64,000 nt of DNA from Cohnella phaseoli (GTDB taxonomy: Bacteria; Bacillota; Bacilli; Paenibacillales; Paenibacillaceae). Below the pieces are notes generated by a model that did not search any database, had not been told where the DNA came from, and worked only from the letters and a program-made list of their open reading frames with translations. The position numbers and the translations under genes are program-made. Where the stretch lies: assembly GCF_003386235.1 (NCBI RefSeq), contig NZ_QRDZ01000033.1, forward strand, positions 49,519 through 113,518, written 5' to 3'. Shown piece after piece: positions 41,407-50,690 of the stretch; the first letter of the stretch is position 1, and every line of letters starts with the position of its first letter.

Positions 41407-42828
41407 ATGAGCAAAAAGACGATGTTCGAGAAAATTTGGGAAAACCACGAGATCGTAGCCGAACAAGGGAAGCCTAGCATTCTCTATATCGATCTCCATC
41501 TGGTGCACGAGGTTACGTCCCCTCAAGCGTTCGAGGGACTGCGCCTGTCCGGCCGCAAGGTGAGACGTCCGGAATTGACGTTCGCGACAATGGATCACAA
41601 CGTTCCGACCAAAGACCGCTTCAACATTGCCGATCCGATCTCCAAGCAGCAGGTCGACACGCTGACGGCAAACTGTAAAGAGTTCGGCGTCAAGCTGTAC
41701 GACCTGAACACGATCGACCAAGGCGTCGTTCACGTTATGGGACCTGAGCTGGGCTTGACCCATCCGGGCAAAACGATCGTCTGCGGCGACAGCCACACAT
41801 CGACTCACGGCGCATTCGGCGCTCTGGCGTTCGGTATCGGAACGAGCGAAGTCGAACACGTTATGGCGACGCAATGCTTGCAGCAAGCCAAAGCGAAAAC
41901 GATGTGCATTCGCTTTAACGGCAAGCGCAAGCCGGGCATTACCGCTAAAGACATGATTCTCGGTCTGATCGCCAAATACGGCACGGACTTCGGTACGGGC
42001 TACGTTATGGAATATACGGGCGAAGCGATTCGCGAGCTGTCGATGGAAGAGCGGATGACCGTCTGCAACATGTCCATCGAAGCCGGCGCTCGCGCCGGTC
42101 TGATCGCTCCGGACGAAACGACTTTCGAATACTTGCGCGGCCGCGAGTACGCTCCGCAAGGCGAAGCATACGATAAAGCGGTTGAACAGTGGAAAGCGCT
42201 GTGCACGGATGAAGGCGCAACGTTCGATTTGACTCTCGATTTCGACGTAGAGTCGTTGATTCCGCAAGTGACTTGGGGCACGAGCCCTGGCATGGGTACG
42301 GGCATTACCGATTCCGTGCCGGTTCCGGAGGAACTGCCAACCGAGAACGAGCGCAAAGCCGCTAAGAGCGCGATCGAGTACATGGGACTGAAGCCGGGCA
42401 CGCCGATGACCGATATCGAGATCGACTATGTATTTATCGGTTCTTGCACGAACGGACGGATCGAAGACTTGCGAGCTGCGGCATCCGTAGCGCGCGGTCA
42501 CAAAGTCAGCTCTCAAGTAACTGCGATCGTCGTTCCGGGCTCGGGACGTGTCAAGCTGCAAGCCGAGAAGGAAGGCTTGGATAAAATCTTTACCGAAGCC
42601 GGTTTCGAATGGCGCGAAGCAGGCTGCAGCATGTGCCTCGCGATGAACCCCGACGTGCTTCAACCGGGACAGCGCTGCGCATCGACGTCCAACCGCAACT
42701 TCGAAGGCCGTCAAGGCCGCGGCGGGCGCACGCACCTCGTATCGCCGGAGATGGCGGCTGCGGCTGCGATCCAAGGCCGTTTCGTCGACGTGCGCAAGTG
42801 GGATTTCAAAGCCGAAGTGACGGCGTAA
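41407..42828 (+). CDS. leuC: 3-isopropylmalate dehydratase large subunit
   Basis: 473 residues, aconitase superfamily. With LeuD it isomerises 2-isopropylmalate to 3-isopropylmalate in leucine synthesis. The 4Fe-4S ligands are in FIGSCTNGR and in the C-terminal CSMCLAMNPD; GDSHTSTHGAFGALAFGIGTSEVEHV is a strong family block. ATG at 41407 follows TTTTGGGGTGAC. It is divergent from the LysR gene and 17 bases before leuD. The other leucine genes (leuA, leuB) are not in the window. Confidence 0.96.
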   Translation: MSKKTMFEKIWENHEIVAEQGKPSILYIDLHLVHEVTSPQAFEGLRLSGRKVRRPELTFATMDHNVPTKDRFNIADPISKQQVDTLTANCKEFGVKLYDLNTIDQGVVHVMGPELGLTHPGKTIVCGDSHTSTHGAFGALAFGIGTSEVEHVMATQCLQQAKAKTMCIRFNGKRKPGITAKDMILGLIAKYGTDFGTGYVMEYTGEAIRELSMEERMTVCNMSIEAGARAGLIAPDETTFEYLRGREYAPQGEAYDKAVEQWKALCTDEGATFDLTLDFDVESLIPQVTWGTSPGMGTGITDSVPVPEELPTENERKAAKSAIEYMGLKPGTPMTDIEIDYVFIGSCTNGRIEDLRAAASVARGHKVSSQVTAIVVPGSGRVKLQAEKEGLDKIFTEAGFEWREAGCSMCLAMNPDVLQPGQRCASTSNRNFEGRQGRGGRTHLVSPEMAAAAAIQGRFVDVRKWDFKAEVTA

Positions 42829-42845
42829 GGGGAGGAACCACCAAC

Positions 42846-43448
42846 ATGGAAGCATTCGTACAACTGAACGGACTTGTCGCCCCGGTTGACCGGGTTAACG
42901 TAGATACGGACGCCATTATACCGAAGCAATTTTTGAAAAGAATCGAAAGAAGCGGGTTCGGCCAATTCCTGTTCTTCGAATGGAGATGGGATGAGCAGGG
43001 CAACGTCATTCCTGAATTCAGCCTGAACAAGGACCGCTATCAGGGCGCATCCGTCCTGCTGTCCCGCGCCAACTTCGGCTGCGGCTCGTCCCGCGAGCAC
43101 GCGCCTTGGGCCATTCTGGACTACGGTTTCCGCTGCGTGATCGCGCCGTCTTTCGCCGACATTTTCTACAACAACTGCTTCAAAAACGGCATTCTGCCAA
43201 TCAAGCTGAGCGAGGAGCAAGTCGACGACCTGTTCAAGCGCACGGAAGCGAAGGAAGGCTACAAGCTGAACGTCGATCTGGAAAATCAGGTCATTACCGA
43301 CGAAGACGGACTTAACATTCCGTTCGAGCTCGACGCTCACCGCCGCAACTTCCTGCTGCAAGGTCTGGACGACATCGGTCTTACGCTGCAGCACGAAGCT
43401 GCCATTACGGCCTACGAGCAAAAACGCGCCGCAAGCGCGGTCGTATAA
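42846..43448 (+). CDS. leuD: 3-isopropylmalate dehydratase small subunit
   Basis: 200 residues, aconitase swivel domain. The signature RANFGCGSSREHAPWAILDYGF is present, and VNVDTDAIIPKQFLK lies near the N-terminus. ATG at 42846 has GGGGAGGAACC upstream; the frame extends upstream over leuC without a good start. It ends the leuCD operon, with a terminator right after. Confidence 0.96.
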   Translation: MEAFVQLNGLVAPVDRVNVDTDAIIPKQFLKRIERSGFGQFLFFEWRWDEQGNVIPEFSLNKDRYQGASVLLSRANFGCGSSREHAPWAILDYGFRCVIAPSFADIFYNNCFKNGILPIKLSEEQVDDLFKRTEAKEGYKLNVDLENQVITDEDGLNIPFELDAHRRNFLLQGLDDIGLTLQHEAAITAYEQKRAASAVV

Positions 43449-43481
43449 CGCCGAATCTGCGGACGAAGTAAACGGCAGGAG

Positions 43482-43533
43482 AAAGACCTTTTGTCACCGA
43501 TTCGGCAAAATTCGGGACAAAGGGTCTTTTTTT
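43482..43533 (+). terminator. Intrinsic terminator of leuCD
   Basis: AAAGACCTTTTGTC pairs with GACAAAGGGTCTTT, followed by a T run. Confidence 0.85.
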
Positions 43534-43542
43534 CCTCGGTTA

Positions 43543-43573
43543 CGCAACTTTTCTTCGTTTTATACGTCTAATG
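43543..43573 (+). promoter_or_regulatory. ECF-type promoter candidate for the cell-wall amidase
   Basis: CGCAACTTTT begins at 43543 and CGTCTAATG at 43565-43573; the gap from CGCAAC to CGTC is 16 bases. The -10 part differs at one of nine positions from that of the autoregulatory promoter of the ECF sigma gene (CGTCTAACG at 26517), which suggests control by the same or a related sigma factor. Confidence 0.5.
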
Positions 43574-43647
43574 ATTCGTGGACAAACCGCTCGTAAGCTT
43601 ACATAAATCGACCTTGTTCGCAAATCTATTAGACATCGAGGTGAAGC

Positions 43648-45135
43648 ATGAAGAAGTGGCTCTCCCTGTTGTTTGTCGTCGCCGGCATGCTGGTTCTGAG
43701 TTCGGGCATGGCGCACGCCGCCAAAGCGGAGACGCCGACACCCAAATTAATTTTGGACGGCATGGAATTAGAGCCTAAAGTTCCGCCCCTTCTCCTGAAA
43801 AGCACGGTAATGGTGCCTGTTCGCATCGCGACCGAAAATTTGGGATACAAGGTGGACTACGACAACCGTAAGAAACAGGTGACGGTATCGAACGGCAAGA
43901 AGGAACTCGTCATGACGGTGGACAAGCCTACGGCCTATTTGGACGGAACCCCCGTAGAGATGACAAAACCGCCGCTAATCCAATCCAACACTACTCTTAT
44001 CCCTTTAAGATTTCTTGGCGAATCTTTGGACGTCCAGGTTTTCTGGGATAATCAAATTAAATCCGTATTCCTATATTCGCCTTCGAAGCCGGATCCCGAA
44101 AATGGGAGCGGAAGCAAGCCGACAGATCCTTCCGATGGCGGCCTGATCGGAGTCGTCGACCCGGTCGAAGGCGCGGAAGGTTCGGGGAACGGATCTTCGC
44201 CGGGCACGGTCGTCCCTCCCGTCGTAACGGGAACGTTAAACGAAATCTATTACGATCCCGGAACGGAATCGGTCGTGCTGAAATACGACGGACTGATCGT
44301 TCCGCGCGACTTCAAGCTGGATGGCCCGAAACGCATTGTGATCGATATCTCGGGCGGAGCTTACTCTCCGGAATTCGTGCCTGCGGTCGATCTTGCCGCG
44401 GCTAATGAAGGCAATATTCCGATTGAAGGACACGAGGCGCTGCGATCGATTCGTTATTCGATGTTCGGCACGGATACGAAAGCGCCAAGATTCGTGCTCG
44501 ATTTGAATCAAGCATGGGATTACGAATTGCACAACGACCCGAGCGCCGGCGTTCTTACCATTGCGCTTAAGCGCCCGCCGGAAGACAAGTCTTTGTACAC
44601 CGTCGTCCTCGATGCCGGGCATGGCGGAAGCGACCCGGGCGCCATCAGCATTACGAAGCGTTCGGAGAAGGATTTTAATCTCGCTGTCGTGCTGAAAGTG
44701 CAAGCGCTGCTCGCGGGAGAAGAGCGGATTAAGCTGATTATGACGCGCGAAGGCGATACGTACCCGACGCTGACGGATCGATATACGCTGGCCAATTCGC
44801 TTCAGGCGGACATTTTTGTTTCCGTACACGCGAATAGCAGCACCTCTCCGAAAACGAACGGCACGGAAACCTATTATACTCGCGCAGACAGCAAGGCGTT
44901 CGCCGAGCTGATGCACTCCGTTTTCGCTCCGTCGACGGGGCTGAAGGACAACGGCTTCAAGAAGCACTCCGTCAACCTCGCCGTAACGACGAAGACGACG
45001 ATGCCGGCCATTTTGCTGGAAGTAGGCTACTTGTCGAGCAGCATCGACGAGCCCCAGCTGTGGACTGAAGAGCTACAAAACCGCGTCGCCGAAGCAATCG
45101 CGACGGGAATCAAAATGCAATTGAATTTGCAATAA
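43648..45135 (+). CDS. N-acetylmuramoyl-L-alanine amidase with stalk and AMIN domains
   Basis: 495 residues, secreted. Signal peptide 1-24 (MKKWLSLLFVVAGMLVLSSG, cut after AHA). Residues about 35-145 form a copper-amine-oxidase N-terminal-like domain (VPVRIATENLGYKVDYDNRKKQVTV, LIPLRFLGESLDVQVFWD). A Gly/Ser/Pro linker follows (about 148-197), then an AMIN-like wall-targeting domain (200-305), then Amidase_3 (about 322-492) with zinc-site motifs VVLDAGHGGSDPGA, VHANSS and the catalytic Glu in LLEVGYLSS. It should cut the bond between MurNAc and L-Ala in peptidoglycan. Confidence 0.92.
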   Translation: MKKWLSLLFVVAGMLVLSSGMAHAAKAETPTPKLILDGMELEPKVPPLLLKSTVMVPVRIATENLGYKVDYDNRKKQVTVSNGKKELVMTVDKPTAYLDGTPVEMTKPPLIQSNTTLIPLRFLGESLDVQVFWDNQIKSVFLYSPSKPDPENGSGSKPTDPSDGGLIGVVDPVEGAEGSGNGSSPGTVVPPVVTGTLNEIYYDPGTESVVLKYDGLIVPRDFKLDGPKRIVIDISGGAYSPEFVPAVDLAAANEGNIPIEGHEALRSIRYSMFGTDTKAPRFVLDLNQAWDYELHNDPSAGVLTIALKRPPEDKSLYTVVLDAGHGGSDPGAISITKRSEKDFNLAVVLKVQALLAGEERIKLIMTREGDTYPTLTDRYTLANSLQADIFVSVHANSSTSPKTNGTETYYTRADSKAFAELMHSVFAPSTGLKDNGFKKHSVNLAVTTKTTMPAILLEVGYLSSSIDEPQLWTEELQNRVAEAIATGIKMQLNLQ

Positions 45136-45197
45136 GCCGTCCGGCCCCGAATCAGGGGCCGGCATGCGCATATTTTGGGAGAGGGGACAGGTTGACG

Positions 45198-47900
45198 ATG
45201 AAAAAGGGGTTATCGAAAGGCGTTACCGGTTTACTTGCCGCATCGCTGGTGTTATCGGGGGTCTCCTACACAAGTAAGGCCGTATGGGCCGCTTCCATTT
45301 TCACGGACGTTAAGCCGGGCTGGTCGGAGAAGCATATTACGAAGCTGGCTATGCAAGGCATTTTGAAGGGCGGCACGGGCAAGCAAGCAGGCATGTTCAG
45401 CCCCGCCAATAAAGTGACGCGCCAGGAAGCGGTTATTATCGCGATCCGATTTATGGGCGTCGAGAACGAAGTGAAGGTCGGCGATCCTCTTGTTTTTCCA
45501 AGCGATCTGGTCATTAAAGACGACTACAAACCTTACATAAAACTTGCGGTACAAAAAAATATTTTGAATCTCCAGGAAGAAATCGCACTGGTTCAAAAAG
45601 ACGGCGGCAAGGAGTGGGGCAGCAGCCCCGCTACGCGCGAATGGATGGCCAAGCTGCTCGTGCGCGCCATCGGCAAAGACCAGGCAGCCAAGGATGTCGC
45701 GGACAAAGCGACTTCGTTCAGCGACGACGGGCAGATCGACGCCGGCCTGAAAGGCTACGTCAGCGTTGCAACGACGCTCGGACTCGTTAACGGCGTTACG
45801 GCGACCAAGTTCGATCCGACGGCATCGGTGACGCGAGAGATGGCATCCACACTGTTCAGCCGCGCGCAATCCCAAGTCGACGTCGCCTACTCCGGGCAAG
45901 TATCCGGAGCGCTAACCGCAGTGGAAGGCAGCAAACTGACGCTGCTTCATTCCGACGGCGTCGTGAAGAGCTACACGCTGAGCTCATCCTCTTTTGTCTA
46001 CGGATTCGGTTCGGAACAGACGACCAATATTTCTGCTTTAAAGCTGTACGGCGAAGTGATTCTGATCGGCAATACCGACGGAACGGTCGGATATGTCGAG
46101 CAGACAAGCGAAACGCCGAAGGTGAAAAATATCGAAGGAACGCTGCTGCTCGTATCCGAAGCGCAAAATAAGCTGACCGTCTCGATCGACGGGGAGCCTA
46201 AAAGCGTTTCCTACAATGCGCAAGCTTTAACGATCAAAGATATTAACGGCAAATCGCTTACGATCGCCGATCTTCCCGTTAACGTGCCTGTGACGCTAGG
46301 CGTGGATGTGGCGACTGAGAGCAAGCTCCTGTCACTAACGGTGAACAAGGCGGTTACGAACAAGTCTGGCACAGGTACGGTTGAAGCTGTCAATGTAAGC
46401 GGCTTGACCCTGCAAGTTAAGGATGCAGCAGGCGAATCGGAATCATATCCTATCGATGCGAATGTAGTCGTTAAACATAACAGCACGAATTTGACGCTGG
46501 ATCAGCTTGTCGCCGGCGATGCCATTTCCTATGAAGTGAAGATGGGCTCGGTGACGAGCATTACGGTGACGAAGAAGGTTCAGCCTCCGATCGTAGGTAC
46601 TGTAAACCTGCTGGACAAAGGAACGAAAACGATCCAGTATCGGGTGAACGGGAAACTCGAGGTCCAGGAGCTGGCGGATAATGTCACTGTCAAGCTTGAA
46701 GGACTGTCCAATGTAACATTGAACGACTTGTTCCCGGGCGATACAGTATCTATGACACTGAACGACAGCGGCAAAGTCGCGATCATCACAATTACGAGTC
46801 GTTCCGTCAACTTCCTGAACGGAGCGGTGGTGTTTTCCGCCGACCTGGATAACGACATTCTGATCGTGACCGATTCCACGAACAAGAAGGTTCCGCTTAT
46901 TCTCACCGAGACGACCCGGTTCGATCTGAATGGAACAGTTCTCACGAAGAAAGATGCGGTAAAATATATCATCAAAGGCAAGAAAATTAACGTAGGCTAC
47001 ACCAACTCGAACGCGGCTTACATTTCGGTCGTTTCCCAGTACTCCGGCACAGTGCTGGAGAACAACCTGTCGGCCAAGACGCTTAAGCTGCAGCTGGACA
47101 ATAAGAATGAGGTCGTACTGCCTTATCCGAACTATTTCTCGGCTGAAATCTACGGAACGTCCTCGACGAGCTATCTTGATATTCGCGTCGGAGACAAAGT
47201 TACGGCGCTGATGGATTACAATACGCAGGATACGGTCATTGCCGTCCAAGTAGAGAAAACAGTACAGTTTGAACTGGAAAAAGTGGATCTGTCGCTGAAC
47301 AAGGTTCGCGCGAAACGGTCCGACGGCGTGTTCGAAGAATGGAGCCTGAATACGACGCTGCTGTCCCTTGTGGACGAGAACGACAACCCGATCAGTCTGA
47401 ACGCATTGAATCAATTAAACACCAAGCTGCTTAATGTGACATTCAAAGGCAGAACGCCGGTCAAGATCAAAGCGTATCCGGTCACCTACGGAAAAGTGAC
47501 GTCCGTGAACGCTGCGGCAAACTCGGTCGAACTGTTGACGAATGCAGGCACGACGGTTACGAGAACTTTCGCAGCGGCTCCATCGGTCGTGAGGAACAAT
47601 TCCGTCGTCGGTTCGCTGTCTTCGATCAAAGCGGACGATCGTGTCGAAGTGCGGGTGGATGAGAGCGGCAAAGCCGTTATTGAGATCATTCCTGGAATCA
47701 GCAAAACGTACAACAATCACAACTCGACCACATTGTATGTTGCTAGACCATCGTTGAGCGAGAGTAATACGTACGATTTGCATCCTCAAGTATACGTTCA
47801 CCAAGGTACGAGGACGATGCTAATGTCCGAATTCAAGAACGGGAATGCGATAACGATTTATATTGTGCGGGGCAAAGTCGTCGAAATCGTGAAAAATTAA
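45198..47900 (+). CDS. S-layer homology (SLH) domain surface protein
   Basis: About 900 residues with a signal peptide (GVTGLLAASLVLSGVSYTSKAVWA). Three SLH motifs occupy residues about 30-220 (FTDVKPGWSEKHITKLAMQGIL...FSPANKVTRQEAV; YIKLAVQKNILNL; FSDDGQIDAGLKGYVSVATTLGLVNG...FDPTASVTREMASTLFSRA). These bind pyruvylated wall polysaccharide. The rest is beta-rich with short repeats of the type GTVEAVNVSGLTLQVKD and DKVTALMDYNTQDTVIAVQVEK, and no catalytic motif. ATG at 45198 is chosen; TTG at 45192 is also possible. It probably decorates or stabilises the cell surface. Confidence 0.88.
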   Translation: MKKGLSKGVTGLLAASLVLSGVSYTSKAVWAASIFTDVKPGWSEKHITKLAMQGILKGGTGKQAGMFSPANKVTRQEAVIIAIRFMGVENEVKVGDPLVFPSDLVIKDDYKPYIKLAVQKNILNLQEEIALVQKDGGKEWGSSPATREWMAKLLVRAIGKDQAAKDVADKATSFSDDGQIDAGLKGYVSVATTLGLVNGVTATKFDPTASVTREMASTLFSRAQSQVDVAYSGQVSGALTAVEGSKLTLLHSDGVVKSYTLSSSSFVYGFGSEQTTNISALKLYGEVILIGNTDGTVGYVEQTSETPKVKNIEGTLLLVSEAQNKLTVSIDGEPKSVSYNAQALTIKDINGKSLTIADLPVNVPVTLGVDVATESKLLSLTVNKAVTNKSGTGTVEAVNVSGLTLQVKDAAGESESYPIDANVVVKHNSTNLTLDQLVAGDAISYEVKMGSVTSITVTKKVQPPIVGTVNLLDKGTKTIQYRVNGKLEVQELADNVTVKLEGLSNVTLNDLFPGDTVSMTLNDSGKVAIITITSRSVNFLNGAVVFSADLDNDILIVTDSTNKKVPLILTETTRFDLNGTVLTKKDAVKYIIKGKKINVGYTNSNAAYISVVSQYSGTVLENNLSAKTLKLQLDNKNEVVLPYPNYFSAEIYGTSSTSYLDIRVGDKVTALMDYNTQDTVIAVQVEKTVQFELEKVDLSLNKVRAKRSDGVFEEWSLNTTLLSLVDENDNPISLNALNQLNTKLLNVTFKGRTPVKIKAYPVTYGKVTSVNAAANSVELLTNAGTTVTRTFAAAPSVVRNNSVVGSLSSIKADDRVEVRVDESGKAVIEIIPGISKTYNNHNSTTLYVARPSLSESNTYDLHPQVYVHQGTRTMLMSEFKNGNAITIYIVRGKVVEIVKN

Positions 47901-47914
47901 GTAGTTTTCAATCG

Positions 47915-47950
47915 TCAGGCCAATCGGATAAAATCCGGTTGGCCTGATTT
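47915..47950 (+). terminator. Intrinsic terminator after the SLH gene
   Basis: CAGGCCAATCGGAT / ATCCGGTTGGCCTG with an AAA loop, followed by ATTTG. The stem is strong; the T run is short. Confidence 0.75.
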
Positions 47951-48001
47951 GCTGTGTGGGGATTATGTCCTTGAAGACCGTGGCAACGGTTTCTCCTTAT
48001 T

Positions 48002-48010
48002 TGTTATACT
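48002..48010 (+). promoter_or_regulatory. Extended -10 promoter of the two-component operon
   Basis: TG-T-TATACT at 48002-48010 is an extended -10 box about 31 bases before the response regulator start; no good -35 is seen. Confidence 0.5.
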
Positions 48011-48040
48011 ACAGGGAACAAATCATACGAGGAGATTTTC

Positions 48041-48733
48041 ATGACCAAAATACTTGTGGTGGATGACGAGAGCAGCATTCGGGAGGCTGTAGCTTACGCG
48101 CTGCGCAGAGAAGGGTATGAGGTGGAGACGGCTGCAGACGGTCAGGAGGCGCTGGACAAGGTGGAGACGTTCCGGCCGGCGGTGATTGTGCTCGATGTCA
48201 TGATGCCTCGTGTTAACGGTTATGACGTATGCCGCAAATTGGATGGGCGGCCGCGGCCTGCGATTATGCTGCTGACCGTCAAAGACGATATCGTCGATAA
48301 AGTGCTGGGGTTGGAGCTCGGGGCCGACGATTATATGACCAAGCCCTTTGATATGCGGGAGCTGCTGGCCAGAGTCAAGGCGTTATCGCGTCGTGGAGGT
48401 TATGTCGAGCAGACGCAGCAGGAGCAGGAGCAGCAAGAAGTGCTGAGATTGGGGGAACTGTCCGCAGAGCTGTTCAGCCGCGCAGTGTCTATCCAAGGCG
48501 AACTGCTGGATTTAACGCCGAAGGAATTTGATTTGCTGGTATTGCTGATGCGCAATCCGGAGCGGGTCTACTCCCGGGAAGTGCTGCTGGAGAAAGTATG
48601 GGATATGGATTTTGCTGGCGGCACCCGCACGGTGGATATCCATGTGCAGCGTCTGCGCAAAAAGCTGGGCAGTCACCACGGACTGATTCAAACCGTTTAC
48701 GGCATCGGCTATAAAAGCACGGGGACGCCTTAG
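48041..48733 (+). CDS. OmpR/PhoB-type response regulator
   Basis: 230 residues. The receiver domain has the acidic pocket VVDDE, the phospho-acceptor D52 in IVLDVMMP and the Lys in DYMTKPFD. The C-terminal winged helix (LDLTPKEFDLLVLLMRNPERVYSREVLLEKVWDMDFAGGTRTVDIHVQRLRKKLG) is of the OmpR/PhoB class. It is followed without a gap by its histidine kinase. A direct repeat with 11-bp spacing upstream of the lipoprotein gene at 50691 may be one of its binding sites. Confidence 0.93.
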   Translation: MTKILVVDDESSIREAVAYALRREGYEVETAADGQEALDKVETFRPAVIVLDVMMPRVNGYDVCRKLDGRPRPAIMLLTVKDDIVDKVLGLELGADDYMTKPFDMRELLARVKALSRRGGYVEQTQQEQEQQEVLRLGELSAELFSRAVSIQGELLDLTPKEFDLLVLLMRNPERVYSREVLLEKVWDMDFAGGTRTVDIHVQRLRKKLGSHHGLIQTVYGIGYKSTGTP

Positions 48734-50269
48734 ATGGCAAGCCAATTTCGGCTGGGCCTGAAGGGGAAAATGTCGTTGCTGCTCGCCTTGCTGCTCGTTT
48801 TTATCGTAACCTGCTTGAGCGTGTTGGTGTTAAGAGGCATCCGGGACAATCAGCGCACGATGCTGGAGCAGTCTTTTTCCCGACAGGCGGAGGCCGCTAA
48901 TTTGCGCGTACGGGAGGAATATTTGTCCGAAAGCAAAATTCCGCCGGACCGATTTATGGAGCAGACGGGTCAACGACTGGCCGTGGATCTGGGCGCGCAA
49001 AGCGGCATGGCCGTGACGCTGTATACGGCGGACGGCGCTTTTGCCGGCACCTCGCTGCCCTTTCAGTCTAAGGCCGATGTGCAGGATGCCCTGCAATATA
49101 CGGCTCAAGGGCATTCGGCTTACATTACCCAAGGAGATCAGCTGTTGTTCCTCGCTCCGCTATACAATGCCGATCAGCGTCTAGGCACGGTGCAGTTTCA
49201 TGCTACGCTCGTCGAGCAGAATGCTTTTTACGCCCGAATTTGTCAGTTGTTTATACTTGCCGGAGCGACCGTTCTGGGCGTCGGTTTTCTAATCGGGTAC
49301 GTGTATGTCCGGCGGCAGGTCAATGTGATCGATCGGCTGAACAAAGCGGCAGTGCAAATCGGTCAAGGAGAGTATCTGTTGACGCTTCCGATTGTCAGAA
49401 AGGATGAGCTGGGCGAGCTTGCGCAAGGAATCTACGAGATGAGCGGCAGCATCTCCGCATCGGTCGGCGCTCTGCATGAAGAAAAACAAAAGCTGATTGA
49501 AACGGTAGGGCGGCTGAGGGAGTTGGAGCAGCAGCAAAAGCAATTCATCGGCAATATTAGCCATGAGCTAAAGACGCCCTTAACCTCAATTATCGCGTAC
49601 GCCGATCTGTTGACGATGTACAGCGACGATCCTGCCCTGCTGGACGATGCCGGGAGGCGTATCCATGCAGAGGCGCAAAGATTGTACAGTCTTGTGGAGA
49701 AGGCGCTGCAGTTGTCTGCGATGGACGTTTACGAGTTTGAGACGCGAGCGGAGTCGGTTTCGCTGAGACCCTTGCTGGAGGAAGCCGCGGCCCGGCTGCA
49801 AGGCAAGGCGGACAGCTGCGGCGTTACGATCCATACTTCGCTTGTGGAAGGCGAGGTGTGGGCCGATCCCGAGAACGTGATGCACATCATGCTCAATCTG
49901 CTGGATAACGCGATAAAATATAACCGCCCAGGCGGACAAGTTCGCTTACTAAACTACGTAGCAGCGTCAGCAGAAGGAGCACAGCGGATGAGGATCGAGG
50001 TGGCCGATACGGGAATCGGCATTCCGAAGGAAGCCGTATCGCGCATTTTCGATCCGTTCTATACGGTCAGCCGAGACCGGTCAAGAGCCAGCGGCGGAAC
50101 CGGACTTGGGTTAGCCCTAGTGCGCAATCTGACCGAGAAGCAAGGCGGAACGGTGCAGCTTGTAGAGACAGGCCCCAGCGGGTCGCGCCTTAGAGTGGAG
50201 CTTCTGCTGCATGCCGGCGATTCGAATAAGACAATCTATACAGCAGATGACGAAGGGGCTGACTCATAA
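48734..50269 (+). CDS. Sensor histidine kinase (OmpR-class partner)
   Basis: 511 residues. Two membrane segments (SLLLALLLVFIVTCLSVLVL, about 14-33, and LFILAGATVLGVGFLIGYVYV, about 172-192) flank an extracytoplasmic sensor of about 135 residues. A HAMP region follows (RLNKAAVQIGQGEYLLTLPIVRKDELGELAQGI). H-box ISHELKTPLTSI, N-box LNLLDNAIKYN and the ATP-binding DTGIGIPKEAVSRIFDPFY and GGTGLGLALV complete the kinase. The ATG begins right after the regulator stop codon. The signal is unknown. Confidence 0.93.
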   Translation: MASQFRLGLKGKMSLLLALLLVFIVTCLSVLVLRGIRDNQRTMLEQSFSRQAEAANLRVREEYLSESKIPPDRFMEQTGQRLAVDLGAQSGMAVTLYTADGAFAGTSLPFQSKADVQDALQYTAQGHSAYITQGDQLLFLAPLYNADQRLGTVQFHATLVEQNAFYARICQLFILAGATVLGVGFLIGYVYVRRQVNVIDRLNKAAVQIGQGEYLLTLPIVRKDELGELAQGIYEMSGSISASVGALHEEKQKLIETVGRLRELEQQQKQFIGNISHELKTPLTSIIAYADLLTMYSDDPALLDDAGRRIHAEAQRLYSLVEKALQLSAMDVYEFETRAESVSLRPLLEEAAARLQGKADSCGVTIHTSLVEGEVWADPENVMHIMLNLLDNAIKYNRPGGQVRLLNYVAASAEGAQRMRIEVADTGIGIPKEAVSRIFDPFYTVSRDRSRASGGTGLGLALVRNLTEKQGGTVQLVETGPSGSRLRVELLLHAGDSNKTIYTADDEGADS

Positions 50270-50690
50270 GCCGAGTTGCTTGAGATAATCGATATATAGA
50301 AGAAGAGGGGGATGTACCTCCCGGAGACCTAATCATGGCCCATAACACTTCCAGGTAATAACCAGTAGTTGTCCATATAACAATCGAAGATGTTTTAGTG
50401 ACTTACAATCCATGATCTTGATTGATTTATGCGGTTTTTCGGTTTTTCATACAAATGTTCGTCGTTAGAGCTTGAATCGAGTTGATCCGCCATAAAAGTC
50501 TATCTTTCACAGCAACTTGGTTGGCTTATGGGGCAGCCTCTTTTCGCCATGCTGTAGAAGTCATCTCTGGATTGTTTACAAGTTAGTTACAAGCCGGATA
50601 TGTTTGCGCAATATTATCAATCTATACTGAAGGCCGTGGGGGAGAATTGTCCCAGGTCAGAATCATTTGCGGAGGAGCGGGAGGTCCCTG
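50270..50690. other. AT-richer intergenic region with possible decayed transposase end
   Basis: This stretch is clearly lower in GC than its neighbours. On the minus strand at about 50340-50412 it can be read as KSLKHLRLLYGQLLVI, which recalls the C-terminal part of IS4-family transposases, but stops and frame breaks follow and no terminal repeats are clear. The right end (50570-50690) holds the promoter region of the next gene. I see no intact gene. Confidence 0.3.
50576..50628 (+). promoter_or_regulatory. Direct-repeat operator and -10 box of the lipoprotein gene
   Basis: TTACAAG occurs at 50576-50582 and 50587-50593 (11-bp spacing), followed by a -10 box TATACT at 50623-50628 with no -35 consensus. 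This is the pattern of a promoter activated by an OmpR/PhoB-type regulator such as the one encoded at 48041. Confidence 0.5.
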
